This document shows, one piece after another, positions 25,001-31,605 of a stretch of 64,000 nucleotides of DNA. This DNA is from an uncultured Lachnospiraceae bacterium (GTDB taxonomy: Bacteria; Bacillota; Clostridia; Lachnospirales; Lachnospiraceae), in assembly GCA_900551115.1 (NCBI GenBank), contig URUY01000001.1:1-64000 (forward strand), written 5' to 3'. Both the position numbers and the translations under genes were made by a program. The stretch's first letter is position 1. Each line of letters begins with the position of its first letter. Below the pieces are notes generated by a model that worked only from the letters and a program-made list of their open reading frames with translations, was not told where the DNA came from and searched no databases.

Positions 25001-26396
25001 CCGCAGTATTTTTGCAGTAATTTATTCTTTTGCCTTCCTGTTTTTGGGGATGATGGGATATTTGGTGTATTTTGTTGCCACCAGTGAACAGGAATTGATT
25101 AACAACAGCTATAATTCCAGACAGGAAATTTTAACTTCCCAGAATTACAGAGGAACCATTTTTGCTGCAGGCGGCGAGGTTCTGGCAGAGACGGTCTTTT
25201 ATGATGACGGCAGGGAAGAGCGGTATTATCCTTACGGAGACAAATTTTCCCATGCCGTTGGATTTTCTACCCAGGGAAGAACCGGCGTAGAAGCACAGGC
25301 CAACTATTACCTGATTAATTCCAATATACCCCTTCCTGAGAAGATAGCAAATGATGTGGCCGGAGAAAAAAATCCGGGAGACAGCGTTTATACCACCTAT
25401 GATGTGGCTTTACAGGAAGCAGCTTATAAGGCGCTTGATACCTACAGCGGTGCCATTATCGTTACGGAGCCTTCCACAGGCAAGGTTCTGGCAATGGTTT
25501 CCAAGCCGGATTTTGACCCCAATGAAATTGCTGAGCTTTGGGATGAGCTGGTAGAGGATACGGAGAGCAGCGTGCTGTTAAACCGGGCTGCACAGGGAAT
25601 TTATCCGCCGGGTTCTACCTTTAAAATCATTACGGCGCTGGAATATATCAGGGAAAATCCTGATACCTGGGTGGATTACAGCTTTAACTGTCCGGGATAT
25701 TATAAAGAAGGAGACAGCAGGATAAACTGTTATCACGGAATCAATCACGGCAAGGTGGATTTTACGGAATCCTTTGCCAGGTCCTGCAATGCATCCTTTG
25801 CCAATATAGGCATGTCCCTTGACCGGAACAAGTTTGCGGCCACGTTACAGGAACTGCTTTTCAACCAAAAGCTGCCCGTTAAATTCAACTATGTGCAAAG
25901 CAGTGTTACCATGGAGGAAGCCCTTACAACGGATGAAATGCTGCAGACCTCCATCGGGCAGGGCAGGACCCAGATGACACCCCTGCATCTGAACATGATT
26001 ACGGCAGCTATTGCAAACGGCGGCATTATGATGAAGCCCTATGTCATTGACCGCATAGAAAACAGTCACGGCAATATCATTAAGAGCTTTTCACCGTCTT
26101 CCTGGGGCAGGGTTATGAGCGAGGAGGAAGCCAATATACTGACGGCATTTATGACCGCGGTAGTAGAAGAGGGGACTGCTACCCGAATTTCGGGGCTTTC
26201 CTATACGGTTGCCGGTAAAACCGGCTCTGCGGAGTACGGAAACGTAAAAGGAGAGAGCCACGCATGGTTTACGGGCTTTGCACCTGCAGAGAATCCGGAA
26301 ATCTGCGTGACGATTATTTTGGAAGGAGCAGGAAGCGGTGGTGATTATGCCGTTCCTATGGCAAAAAGAGTTTTCAATGCCTGGTTTGACAAATAA
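24960..26396 (+). CDS. Class B penicillin-binding protein (transpeptidase)
   Basis: A 478-residue class B PBP with one N-terminal membrane helix (about 16-38) and an extracellular transpeptidase domain. The active-site motifs are Ser219 in GSTFK (SxxK), SCN (SxN) and KTGSA at Lys420. The short region between helix and catalytic domain resembles PbpA of actinobacteria more than PBP2x or PBP3. It crosslinks the strands made by the overlapping SEDS partner. SD AAGGAGG (24945-24951) lies in the upstream coding sequence, so translation is probably coupled. Confidence 0.92.
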   Translation: MRQKRERKNVQKTDRSIFAVIYSFAFLFLGMMGYLVYFVATSEQELINNSYNSRQEILTSQNYRGTIFAAGGEVLAETVFYDDGREERYYPYGDKFSHAVGFSTQGRTGVEAQANYYLINSNIPLPEKIANDVAGEKNPGDSVYTTYDVALQEAAYKALDTYSGAIIVTEPSTGKVLAMVSKPDFDPNEIAELWDELVEDTESSVLLNRAAQGIYPPGSTFKIITALEYIRENPDTWVDYSFNCPGYYKEGDSRINCYHGINHGKVDFTESFARSCNASFANIGMSLDRNKFAATLQELLFNQKLPVKFNYVQSSVTMEEALTTDEMLQTSIGQGRTQMTPLHLNMITAAIANGGIMMKPYVIDRIENSHGNIIKSFSPSSWGRVMSEEEANILTAFMTAVVEEGTATRISGLSYTVAGKTGSAEYGNVKGESHAWFTGFAPAENPEICVTIILEGAGSGGDYAVPMAKRVFNAWFDK

Positions 26397-26402
26397 AAAC
26401 AG

Positions 26403-26431
26403 TTGCGTCCATGCTGTTGTTGGACTATACT
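26403..26431 (+). promoter_or_regulatory. Promoter of the Nudix gene
   Basis: TTGCGT (26403-26408), 17 bases, TATACT (26426-26431), just after the PBP stop codon. Confidence 0.6.
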
Positions 26432-26476
26432 TATTTTAGTCAAACTTTTTGACACACCAATAGCGGAGGTATTGCA

Positions 26477-26929
26477 ATGATAGAAGCAACCAGTTGCGGC
26501 GGTGTGGTTATTTTCCGGGGAAAGATTCTCCTTTTGTATAAAAATTTAAAAAACAGATACGAAGGATGGGTATTGCCCAAGGGAACCGTGGAAGAAGGCG
26601 AAGAATTCAAAGAAACGGCACTGAGGGAAGTGCTTGAAGAATCGGGCGCACAGGCATCCATTATTAAGTATGTGGGAAAAAGCGAATACTCCTTTAATGT
26701 GCCGGAAGATGTCGTTGAAAAAGAAGTCCACTGGTACCTGATGATGGCGGACAGTTATTACAGTAAACCACAGCGTGAGGAATATTTTGTTGATTCCGGA
26801 TTTTATAAGTATCATGAAGCTTATCATCTTTTGAAATTTTCCAATGAAAAACAGATTTTAGAGAAGGCTTACAATGAATATCTGGAATTGAAAAAGAACA
26901 ATTTGTGGGGCAGCAGAAAATACTACTGA
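26477..26929 (+). CDS. Nudix hydrolase
   Basis: A 150-residue Nudix protein. The Nudix box spans the segment from GTVEEGEEF to REVLEESGA and fits G-x5-E-x7-REUxEExGU with all metal-binding glutamates. The rest is a plain alpha/beta Nudix fold with no extra domain. It hydrolyses a nucleoside diphosphate linked to another moiety; by its size, dinucleoside polyphosphates, ADP-ribose or oxidised nucleotides are all possible. It has its own promoter and a strong terminator, so it is probably monocistronic. Confidence 0.85.
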   Translation: MIEATSCGGVVIFRGKILLLYKNLKNRYEGWVLPKGTVEEGEEFKETALREVLEESGAQASIIKYVGKSEYSFNVPEDVVEKEVHWYLMMADSYYSKPQREEYFVDSGFYKYHEAYHLLKFSNEKQILEKAYNEYLELKKNNLWGSRKYY

Positions 26930-26951
26930 CACAAAAAACAACTTGTATACG

Positions 26952-26996
26952 AAAAGGAACAGCCGTAAGGAAAATTCTTAACGGCTGTTCCTTTTT
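26952..26996. terminator. Bidirectional terminator between Nudix and HD-GYP genes
   Basis: AAAAGGAACAGCCGT (26952-26966) pairs with ACGGCTGTTCCTTTT (26981-26995), 15 bp. There are T-runs at the 3' side on both strands. It serves the plus-strand Nudix gene and the minus-strand HD-GYP gene. Confidence 0.9.
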
Positions 26997-27035
26997 ATAT
27001 ACATTTTATATACTATAGCTACGAACAAGGCAAAA

Positions 27036-28112
27036 TCAATAAATGGATACAATCTTTAAGTCTGTGCGTTTCATTAAATCCAGAAATTCAAACTGCTCAC
27101 TTCCGGGAATGGTTCTTTTGAGTACAGGCTTGGAAAATTTAAGCTGGTTTACTAAAAAGATTTCCCATATGGTTTCATCGCTTAATTTTACCGTAAGGCC
27201 TATTTGCGTATCGGCAATCCGTTTCATAATAGGGCGCAGGATTTCATAATCATACTGCAGTAAGCCGGTTTCCTCAAAGCGTTCCAGTACCTGCAGCGGT
27301 GTCAGGGACTGCCTGTATGCCCGGGGCGAGGTCATGGCTTCATAAGCGTCAATGATAGAAATATGCCTTGCGTAAAAATCAATCTGCTGCATTTTCAGTC
27401 TGGAGGGGTATCCGGTACCGTCACAGTGTTCATGGTGCATCAAAATGCTTTTTTTCACAAAAGGGCTTAATTCCGGCATGTTTTTTACAATATCAAAGCC
27501 AAGGAGAGGATGGGTTTTAATCTGCACGTATTCTACGTCCGTCAGTTTACCGGGCTTCCACAAAAGCTCATAGGGCAGCTTTAATTTGCCGATATCATAA
27601 AAGTAAGCGCACAGGATAAGGGTTTCCTTTACGTCAGGACGCATACCCAGCCAATCTGCAAATACGCCTGCAATCAACGCAGAATTAAGACAGTGGGTAT
27701 GGGTCAGCTCATCCTCGTTGGGAACCATATTGTATAAATAATCCAACATTTTTTTGCCGCTTTTAACCGGGTCTGCAAGCTCGTGGTAAATAGACAGCAA
27801 AGCAGCAGTATCTACCGTAGCCCCGTCATTTACAAGACGGTGCATCATATCTTTATATTGCGGGAAGAATTTCTGATAGGTCTGTTCAAATTGCTTGAAA
27901 TCTTCGGAAAGCCGGATTTTCTCAAAGTGGGTAGTAGCATAATCAACGTCTTCCATAATGGAAACTACCATCACAGAATATCTCGCAAGTCTGGCAATGA
28001 TGTCTGCATCTACTTTTGTATGAGCGGGTATCAGCACTTCGCCACGATGATCCAAGACATCCTCAGCTAACTCCATTCCCGGTTTTAACGCCATTTTGGC
28101 AATCGTCTTCAT
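27036..28112 (-). CDS. HD-GYP domain protein with altered HD motif
   Basis: A 358-residue protein with a short N-terminal beta-rich region (LKPGMELAEDVLDHRGEVLIP) and an HD-GYP domain (about 130-320). HD-GYP proteins usually hydrolyse cyclic di-GMP with a metal centre. The GYP part (HHEHCDGTGYP) and downstream IIDAYEAMTSPRAYR are intact, but the HD dyad reads YDIGK instead of HDIGK: Tyr172 (codon TAT) replaces the metal-ligand His. The enzyme may have lost or changed activity and act as a binding protein. The start ATG has GGGAG 7 bases upstream. It is a single gene with its own promoter and terminator. Confidence 0.88.
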   Translation of the reverse strand: MKTIAKMALKPGMELAEDVLDHRGEVLIPAHTKVDADIIARLARYSVMVVSIMEDVDYATTHFEKIRLSEDFKQFEQTYQKFFPQYKDMMHRLVNDGATVDTAALLSIYHELADPVKSGKKMLDYLYNMVPNEDELTHTHCLNSALIAGVFADWLGMRPDVKETLILCAYFYDIGKLKLPYELLWKPGKLTDVEYVQIKTHPLLGFDIVKNMPELSPFVKKSILMHHEHCDGTGYPSRLKMQQIDFYARHISIIDAYEAMTSPRAYRQSLTPLQVLERFEETGLLQYDYEILRPIMKRIADTQIGLTVKLSDETIWEIFLVNQLKFSKPVLKRTIPGSEQFEFLDLMKRTDLKIVSIY

Positions 28113-28166
28113 TGGCAGTCTCCCTTTTTTTAGTCAAAAAGATGAACGAAATATAATCCACTATTT

Positions 28167-28196
28167 ATATTACAAAATATTAATTATATATGTCAA
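28167..28196 (-). promoter_or_regulatory. Promoter of the HD-GYP gene
   Basis: On the minus strand: TTGACA (complement of 28191-28196), 18 bases, TAATAT (complement of 28167-28172). The flanks are very AT-rich, as expected for a strong promoter. Confidence 0.65.
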
Positions 28197-28205
28197 TATT
28201 TTGCT

Positions 28206-28233
28206 TTGGAAAAACAGGAAAATATGGTATGAT
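28206..28233 (+). promoter_or_regulatory. Promoter of the DUF2953-gerW cluster, with overlapping inverted repeat
   Basis: TTGGAA (28206-28211), 16 bases, TATGAT (28228-28233), with TGG as extended -10. The 7-bp inverted repeat ACAGGAA (28214-28220) / TTCCTGT (28236-28242) brackets the -10 and could be an operator. Confidence 0.5.
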
Positions 28234-28289
28234 TATTCCTGTGGGAAATAAAATAAGTTTTTTGCGGTGATTTTGCAAAGGAGTCATAT

Positions 28290-28601
28290 ATGGAGCTGTA
28301 TCCACGTTTATATATAGGGGAATCGGTCAAGAATCCTGATAAGCTGATACATAAATTACAGAAACATGCAAAATTTCTGGAAGCTTATGTGATTATACTG
28401 GCACGGAATACATCGGACCAGCTTGAAATCCACAAGGCAGGGTATCTTTCCCAAAAATATTACAGGGAAAATCCGCCTTATGTCATCGGCATTGCAGGCA
28501 ACTATGATGAAGCGGTTTGCCTTGTACAGAAAATAGCAGAGGAAGCATTTGCCATACAGGGGGACTGCAGATTGAAGGAGTATCTGAAATGTTACATGTA
28601 A
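28290..28601 (+). CDS. Conserved small protein of unknown function
   Basis: A 103-residue soluble protein (MELYPRLYIGESVKNPDKLIHKLQKHAKFLEAYVI...) without signal peptide or membrane helix. It looks alpha/beta and has no motif I recognise. SD AAAGGAG precedes ATG 28290. Its last 13 bases overlap the start of the DUF2953 gene, so the two should be translationally coupled. Being first in the DUF2953-gerW cluster hints at a sporulation-linked or envelope-linked role, but that is inference from position only. Confidence 0.75.
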   Translation: MELYPRLYIGESVKNPDKLIHKLQKHAKFLEAYVIILARNTSDQLEIHKAGYLSQKYYRENPPYVIGIAGNYDEAVCLVQKIAEEAFAIQGDCRLKEYLKCYM

Positions 28602-29587
28602 TCCTGCAAATACTTGCCGTTATCGGCATTATATTGTTATGCATACTCAGTTTGCTTCTTTTACTGATTCTGCTGGTGCTGTTTGTGCCTGTCAGATACC
28701 GGGTAAGCGGCGTAAAGGACGGCGATGTCATTTCACTTGCCGTAAAGGTTACTTATCTGCTGCATATCCTTTCGGTAAGGTATGATTATAAGGAACCGGG
28801 AAATATAATAGTAAAGCTGTTCGGTATCAGGATATTTGATTCGGGAAAGCAGGCTGATGGGTCCAGGGAAGAACAAAAAGAAACTTCCACGGGGCAGCAG
28901 ACAGCAGAGGAAGCGGCAAAACAATCAGGCAAACAGACCGAGACAGCAGAGCAGTCTGGTAAAACGGCAGCGGAAGCCACCGGGCAGAAACCTTCTCCGG
29001 CAGAGGAAGCCACCGGGCAGCCCTCCCCTACGGCAGCGGAATTTGGCCCGAATGAGAAAACAAAGGATGCGGCAGGGCAGGACGCGGACAGACTAAAGGA
29101 AGAAGCCGCATCGGGAGTGCAGGCCGAAGAAACACAAGGAAAATTCCAAAAGATAAAGTACACAATCCGTAATATATGTGATAAGATAAAAAATATAGTG
29201 CAAAAGCTTAAAAGTATTGCGGAAAATATTTCCTATTACAGGGACGTGCTTACCGATATCGAAAATGAACGTTTGCTGAAAAGGGTAAAGCTGCGGGTTT
29301 TTAAGGTATTAAAAAGCATTCGCCCCAGAGTTTTGAAGGCAGACCTGCTTATAGGAACGGGTTCACCGGATACAACCGGTTATCTTTGCGCACTGTATGG
29401 TATGCTGCTTCCTGTGTTTGGCAATAATGTAAACATAACGGCTGACTTTGAAAAAGCCGTATGGGAAGGCAGCGTTTATGCCAAAGGGAAAATTACGGTA
29501 TTTACCATCCTGCTGCAGGCAGGAAAAATATTTTTTGATAAACAACTGCGTATTTTTATAAGGCAGCTTAAAAGGGAGGAAGTATAA
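28589..29587 (+). CDS. DUF2953 membrane protein (YtfI-like)
   Basis: A 332-residue protein with a strongly hydrophobic N-terminal helix (about 3-32, leucine-rich) followed by VRYRV, as in DUF2953 proteins such as B. subtilis YtfI. A low-complexity insert (about 90-190) rich in Gln, Glu, Ala, Lys and Pro separates the N-terminal part from the C-terminal DUF2953 region (KVLKSIRPRVLKADLLIGTGSPDTTGYLCALYG). I chose ATG 28589 because GGAG lies 9 bases upstream. The stop codon overlaps the gerW start by one base. YtfI and GerW (YtfJ) are also neighbours in Bacillus, which supports both calls. Confidence 0.85.
   Translation: MLHVILQILAVIGIILLCILSLLLLLILLVLFVPVRYRVSGVKDGDVISLAVKVTYLLHILSVRYDYKEPGNIIVKLFGIRIFDSGKQADGSREEQKETSTGQQTAEEAAKQSGKQTETAEQSGKTAAEATGQKPSPAEEATGQPSPTAAEFGPNEKTKDAAGQDADRLKEEAASGVQAEETQGKFQKIKYTIRNICDKIKNIVQKLKSIAENISYYRDVLTDIENERLLKRVKLRVFKVLKSIRPRVLKADLLIGTGSPDTTGYLCALYGMLLPVFGNNVNITADFEKAVWEGSVYAKGKITVFTILLQAGKIFFDKQLRIFIRQLKREEV
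28972..29020 (+). repeat. 16-bp direct repeat in the DUF2953 low-complexity insert
   Basis: GGAAGCCACCGGGCAG occurs at 28972-28987 and 29005-29020 (33-bp period), encoding EATGQ twice. The unit keeps the frame. The CCGGGCAG core is also the core of the metH linker minisatellite. Confidence 0.85.
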
Positions 29588-29991
29588 TGGCAGAGAATCA
29601 GTTTGGCGGAGTGGTAGAATCCTTGTTAAAGGGAATGGATACCATCCTTTCCACAAAGACCGTGGTAGGGGAAGCAACTAAAATCGGAGACACCATCATT
29701 TTACCTTTAGTGGATGTTACCTTCGGCGTGGGTGCCGGAGCGGGTATGAACGGAGAAAAAAAAGCACAGAAGGGAGCCGGCGGTATTGGCGGGAAAATGA
29801 CGCCCAGTGCCGTACTTATCATAGGGAAAAACGGTTCTGCCAGACTGGTAAATATCAAGAATCAGGATACCGTAACCAAGATTTTGGATATGATACCGGA
29901 TTTTTTGGATAAGCTGTCAACAAAAAAGGATGCAACGATTCCGGATGAAGCAGTAGTAGATATTGCATTTCCGGAAAAAGCAGAAGAATAA
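29587..29991 (+). CDS. gerW: Sporulation protein GerW (YtfJ)
   Basis: A 134-residue GerW/YtfJ-family protein. The family pattern is clear: an N-terminal helix (VVESLLKGMDTILSTKTVVGEA), then IGDTIILPLVDVTFGVGAG, a Gly/Lys-rich loop and GGKMTPSAVLIIGKNG. In Bacillus, GerW is a spore protein needed for germination in response to some nutrients. The start ATG 29587 overlaps the DUF2953 stop by one base and has GGGAGG upstream. Its presence suggests a spore-forming organism. Confidence 0.9.
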   Translation: MAENQFGGVVESLLKGMDTILSTKTVVGEATKIGDTIILPLVDVTFGVGAGAGMNGEKKAQKGAGGIGGKMTPSAVLIIGKNGSARLVNIKNQDTVTKILDMIPDFLDKLSTKKDATIPDEAVVDIAFPEKAEE

Positions 29992-30050
29992 TACACTTTT
30001 TTTGTAAATTTGCATATCCTATAGAAAAGCAGGATTGTAGGGTGTGCCGT

Positions 30051-30197
30051 ATGGACAGAAAGAAAATGATTGGCCTGTTAGCATTTTTTATAGCGGTAGG
30101 CATGCTGATAATGCTGTTTTTGCACAATGATTTTGTAGGAATCATTATGATAGCGCTGCTTCTGTTCATTGGTTATAACTGTACCACCTGTTGTTGA
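30051..30197 (+). CDS. 48-residue membrane protein
   Basis: A short gene of 48 codons. The product starts MDRKKMIGLLAFFIAVG, has two hydrophobic helices (about 6-24 and 29-42) with a short polar turn (HNDF), and ends GYNCTTCC, with three cysteines in the last five residues. The SD is weak (GTAGGG, about 8 bases upstream). It lies 59 bases after gerW and ends 26 bases before the J-domain gene, in the same direction, so it fits as a member of the cluster. The function is unknown; the cysteine tail might bind metal or form disulfides. Confidence 0.65.
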   Translation: MDRKKMIGLLAFFIAVGMLIMLFLHNDFVGIIMIALLLFIGYNCTTCC

Positions 30198-30223
30198 TGA
30201 TTTGGGTTTGGGAGAGGACAGCC

Positions 30224-30748
30224 ATGCTTGATATTGAGGCGTTGCTTCAGGCTGAAAGTGATGAAGCGTTAAGAGAGCTTAAGCTATTTTTGTTTAAAGA
30301 AAATATTCGTATGGAAAATGAACGCCGGGAAATTGCGGCGCATAAAGAAAAGCTGATTCGGGAAAGAAACCAGTTTCGGACCGAGATGGACATGCTGCAC
30401 CATAAGATTGTCATGGAGCAGAAGCGGCTTAAGGATGATAATCTTTTCTTTGATAAAAAAATGCAGATCCTGCAGGACGGCTTCAGGCAGATGGATATGG
30501 ACAGAAGGAAGCTGGACAAGGAGCGGGCCCGGTTTATTATGGAAAAAGAGCTTTGGGAGAGGGACAGCAGTGCTGCAGATATGCAGGATATCGCATCGGT
30601 TCTTTTCAGAGGAGCAACCAATCCGCTTACGCTCAGAAAGCGGTATAAGGACCTGTTAAAGATTTTTCATCCGGACAACCTCTGCGGAGATGCAGAGCTG
30701 GTACAGATGATTAACCGTGAATATGAAAGAAGAAAAAAGGCGGAGTAA
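30224..30748 (+). CDS. Coiled-coil protein with C-terminal J-like domain
   Basis: A 174-residue soluble protein. Residues about 20-115 form a charged coiled coil (many Glu, Lys, Arg). The C-terminus (about 130-174) looks like a J-domain: helix II RKRYKDLLKIF, the HPD motif at residues 149-151, and helix III LVQMINREYERRKK. J-proteins stimulate DnaK ATPase, so this may target DnaK to a substrate bound by the coiled coil. The start ATG 30224 follows GGGAGAGG. It is the last gene of the gerW cluster, before a bidirectional terminator. A helix I equivalent (near MQDIASVLF) is weak. Confidence 0.75.
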   Translation: MLDIEALLQAESDEALRELKLFLFKENIRMENERREIAAHKEKLIRERNQFRTEMDMLHHKIVMEQKRLKDDNLFFDKKMQILQDGFRQMDMDRRKLDKERARFIMEKELWERDSSAADMQDIASVLFRGATNPLTLRKRYKDLLKIFHPDNLCGDAELVQMINREYERRKKAE

Positions 30749-30765
30749 AAAGGAGATACGGCAAA

Positions 30766-30797
30766 AAAGACGGTGCAGCATAAGCCACACCGTCTTT
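30766..30797. terminator. Bidirectional terminator between the J-domain gene and rpmB
   Basis: AAAGACGGTG (30766-30775) pairs with CACCGTCTTT (30788-30797) around a 12-base loop. The A-run on the left and T-rich right flank allow termination in both directions for the two convergent genes. Confidence 0.85.
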
Positions 30798-30815
30798 CGT
30801 TTTAATTCTGATTCA

Positions 30816-31001
30816 TTAAGCTCTTTCTACAGCGCCGGACTTTAAACAGCCTGTGCATACGTGCATTCTCTTAGAACCACCGTTTACCTTGCACTTTACG
30901 CTTCTGACATTGGAATTCCAAATCTTGTTGGATCTTCTATGAGAATGGCTTACGTTGTTACCGAAATGAACGCCCTTACCACAAATATCACATTTAGCCA
31001 T
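30816..31001 (-). CDS. rpmB: 50S ribosomal protein L28
   Basis: A 61-residue bL28 protein (MAKCDICGKGVHFGNNVSHSHRRSNKIWNSN...). Two CxxC pairs (CDIC and CTGC) mark the zinc-binding C+ form. It sits in the 50S subunit near the E site. SD GAGGAGG is 7 bases before the ATG. It is monocistronic and divergent from the Asp23 gene, the same arrangement as rpmB and yloU in Bacillus. Confidence 0.96.
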   Translation of the reverse strand: MAKCDICGKGVHFGNNVSHSHRRSNKIWNSNVRSVKCKVNGGSKRMHVCTGCLKSGAVERA

Positions 31002-31056
31002 CTTGACACCTCCTCAAAATGCATCTGCATTAGTCTCTTTTTAACATGAATGAACA

Positions 31057-31109
31057 GCGAGATAAACTCGCAACATTGATATATTAACAGAAATATTTTC
31101 AGATTGCAA
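31057..31109 (-). promoter_or_regulatory. Promoter and leader hairpin of rpmB
   Basis: On the minus strand: TTGCAA (31104-31109), 17 bases, TAATAT (complement of 31081-31086). The leader then has a 5-bp stem GCGAG/CTCGC (31057-31071). The hairpin is short; autoregulation by L28 is possible but unsupported. Confidence 0.62.
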
Positions 31110-31147
31110 GTAAAAATATGAGTTTTTTGAATTTTTGAAATTTTTTA

Positions 31148-31176
31148 TTCCATTTTTTTAAGAAAGCAGTTATAAT
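31148..31176 (+). promoter_or_regulatory. Possible promoter of the yloU-yloV-recG-degV unit
   Basis: A consensus TATAAT (31171-31176) lies 17 bases after a poor -35 (TTCCAT, 31148-31153) in a T-rich tract. Start of transcription would be near 31183, about 50 bases before the ATG. Confidence 0.4.
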
Positions 31177-31233
31177 AAGATATATATGCATAGCTGCGGA
31201 GAAAAAGTGCGGCATGCAAGAAGGAGGTTTTAC

Positions 31234-31593
31234 ATGAAAGGTTCTTCTATGAATACCCATATGGGTAACATTGTAATCGACAATGAAGTCATTGCCCAGT
31301 ATGCCGGCAGTGTTGCAGTGGAGTGCTTTGGTATAGTCGGTATGGCCGGTTATTCTGCAAAGGATGGTCTGGCAAAGTTACTCAAGATGGACAATCTCAC
31401 AAGAGGAATTTCAGTTTCCATTAATAATAATAAGCTTACATTGGATTTTCATGTCATAGTAGCATACGGAGTAAGTATCTTGGCAGTTTCCGACAATCTG
31501 GTTGACAATGTAAAGTATAAGGTGGAAGAATTTACCGGTATTGTAATTGAAAAAATAAACATCTTTGTCGAAGGTGTTAGAGTGATTGATTAA
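31234..31593 (+). CDS. Asp23/Gls24-family protein (YloU-like)
   Basis: A 119-residue Asp23 (DUF322) protein with the typical start GNIVIDNEVIAQYAGSVAVECFGIVGMAG and the C-terminal VKYKVEEFTGIVIEKINIFVEGV. Asp23 proteins are abundant envelope-associated or stress proteins; the YloU branch is found next to yloV across Firmicutes. ATG 31234 has AAGGAGG 6 bases upstream; an earlier in-frame ATG (31186) has no SD. The FakA-like gene starts 12 bases after the stop. Confidence 0.9.
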   Translation: MKGSSMNTHMGNIVIDNEVIAQYAGSVAVECFGIVGMAGYSAKDGLAKLLKMDNLTRGISVSINNNKLTLDFHVIVAYGVSILAVSDNLVDNVKYKVEEFTGIVIEKINIFVEGVRVID

Positions 31594-31605
31594 GGAGGAT
31601 TTACC

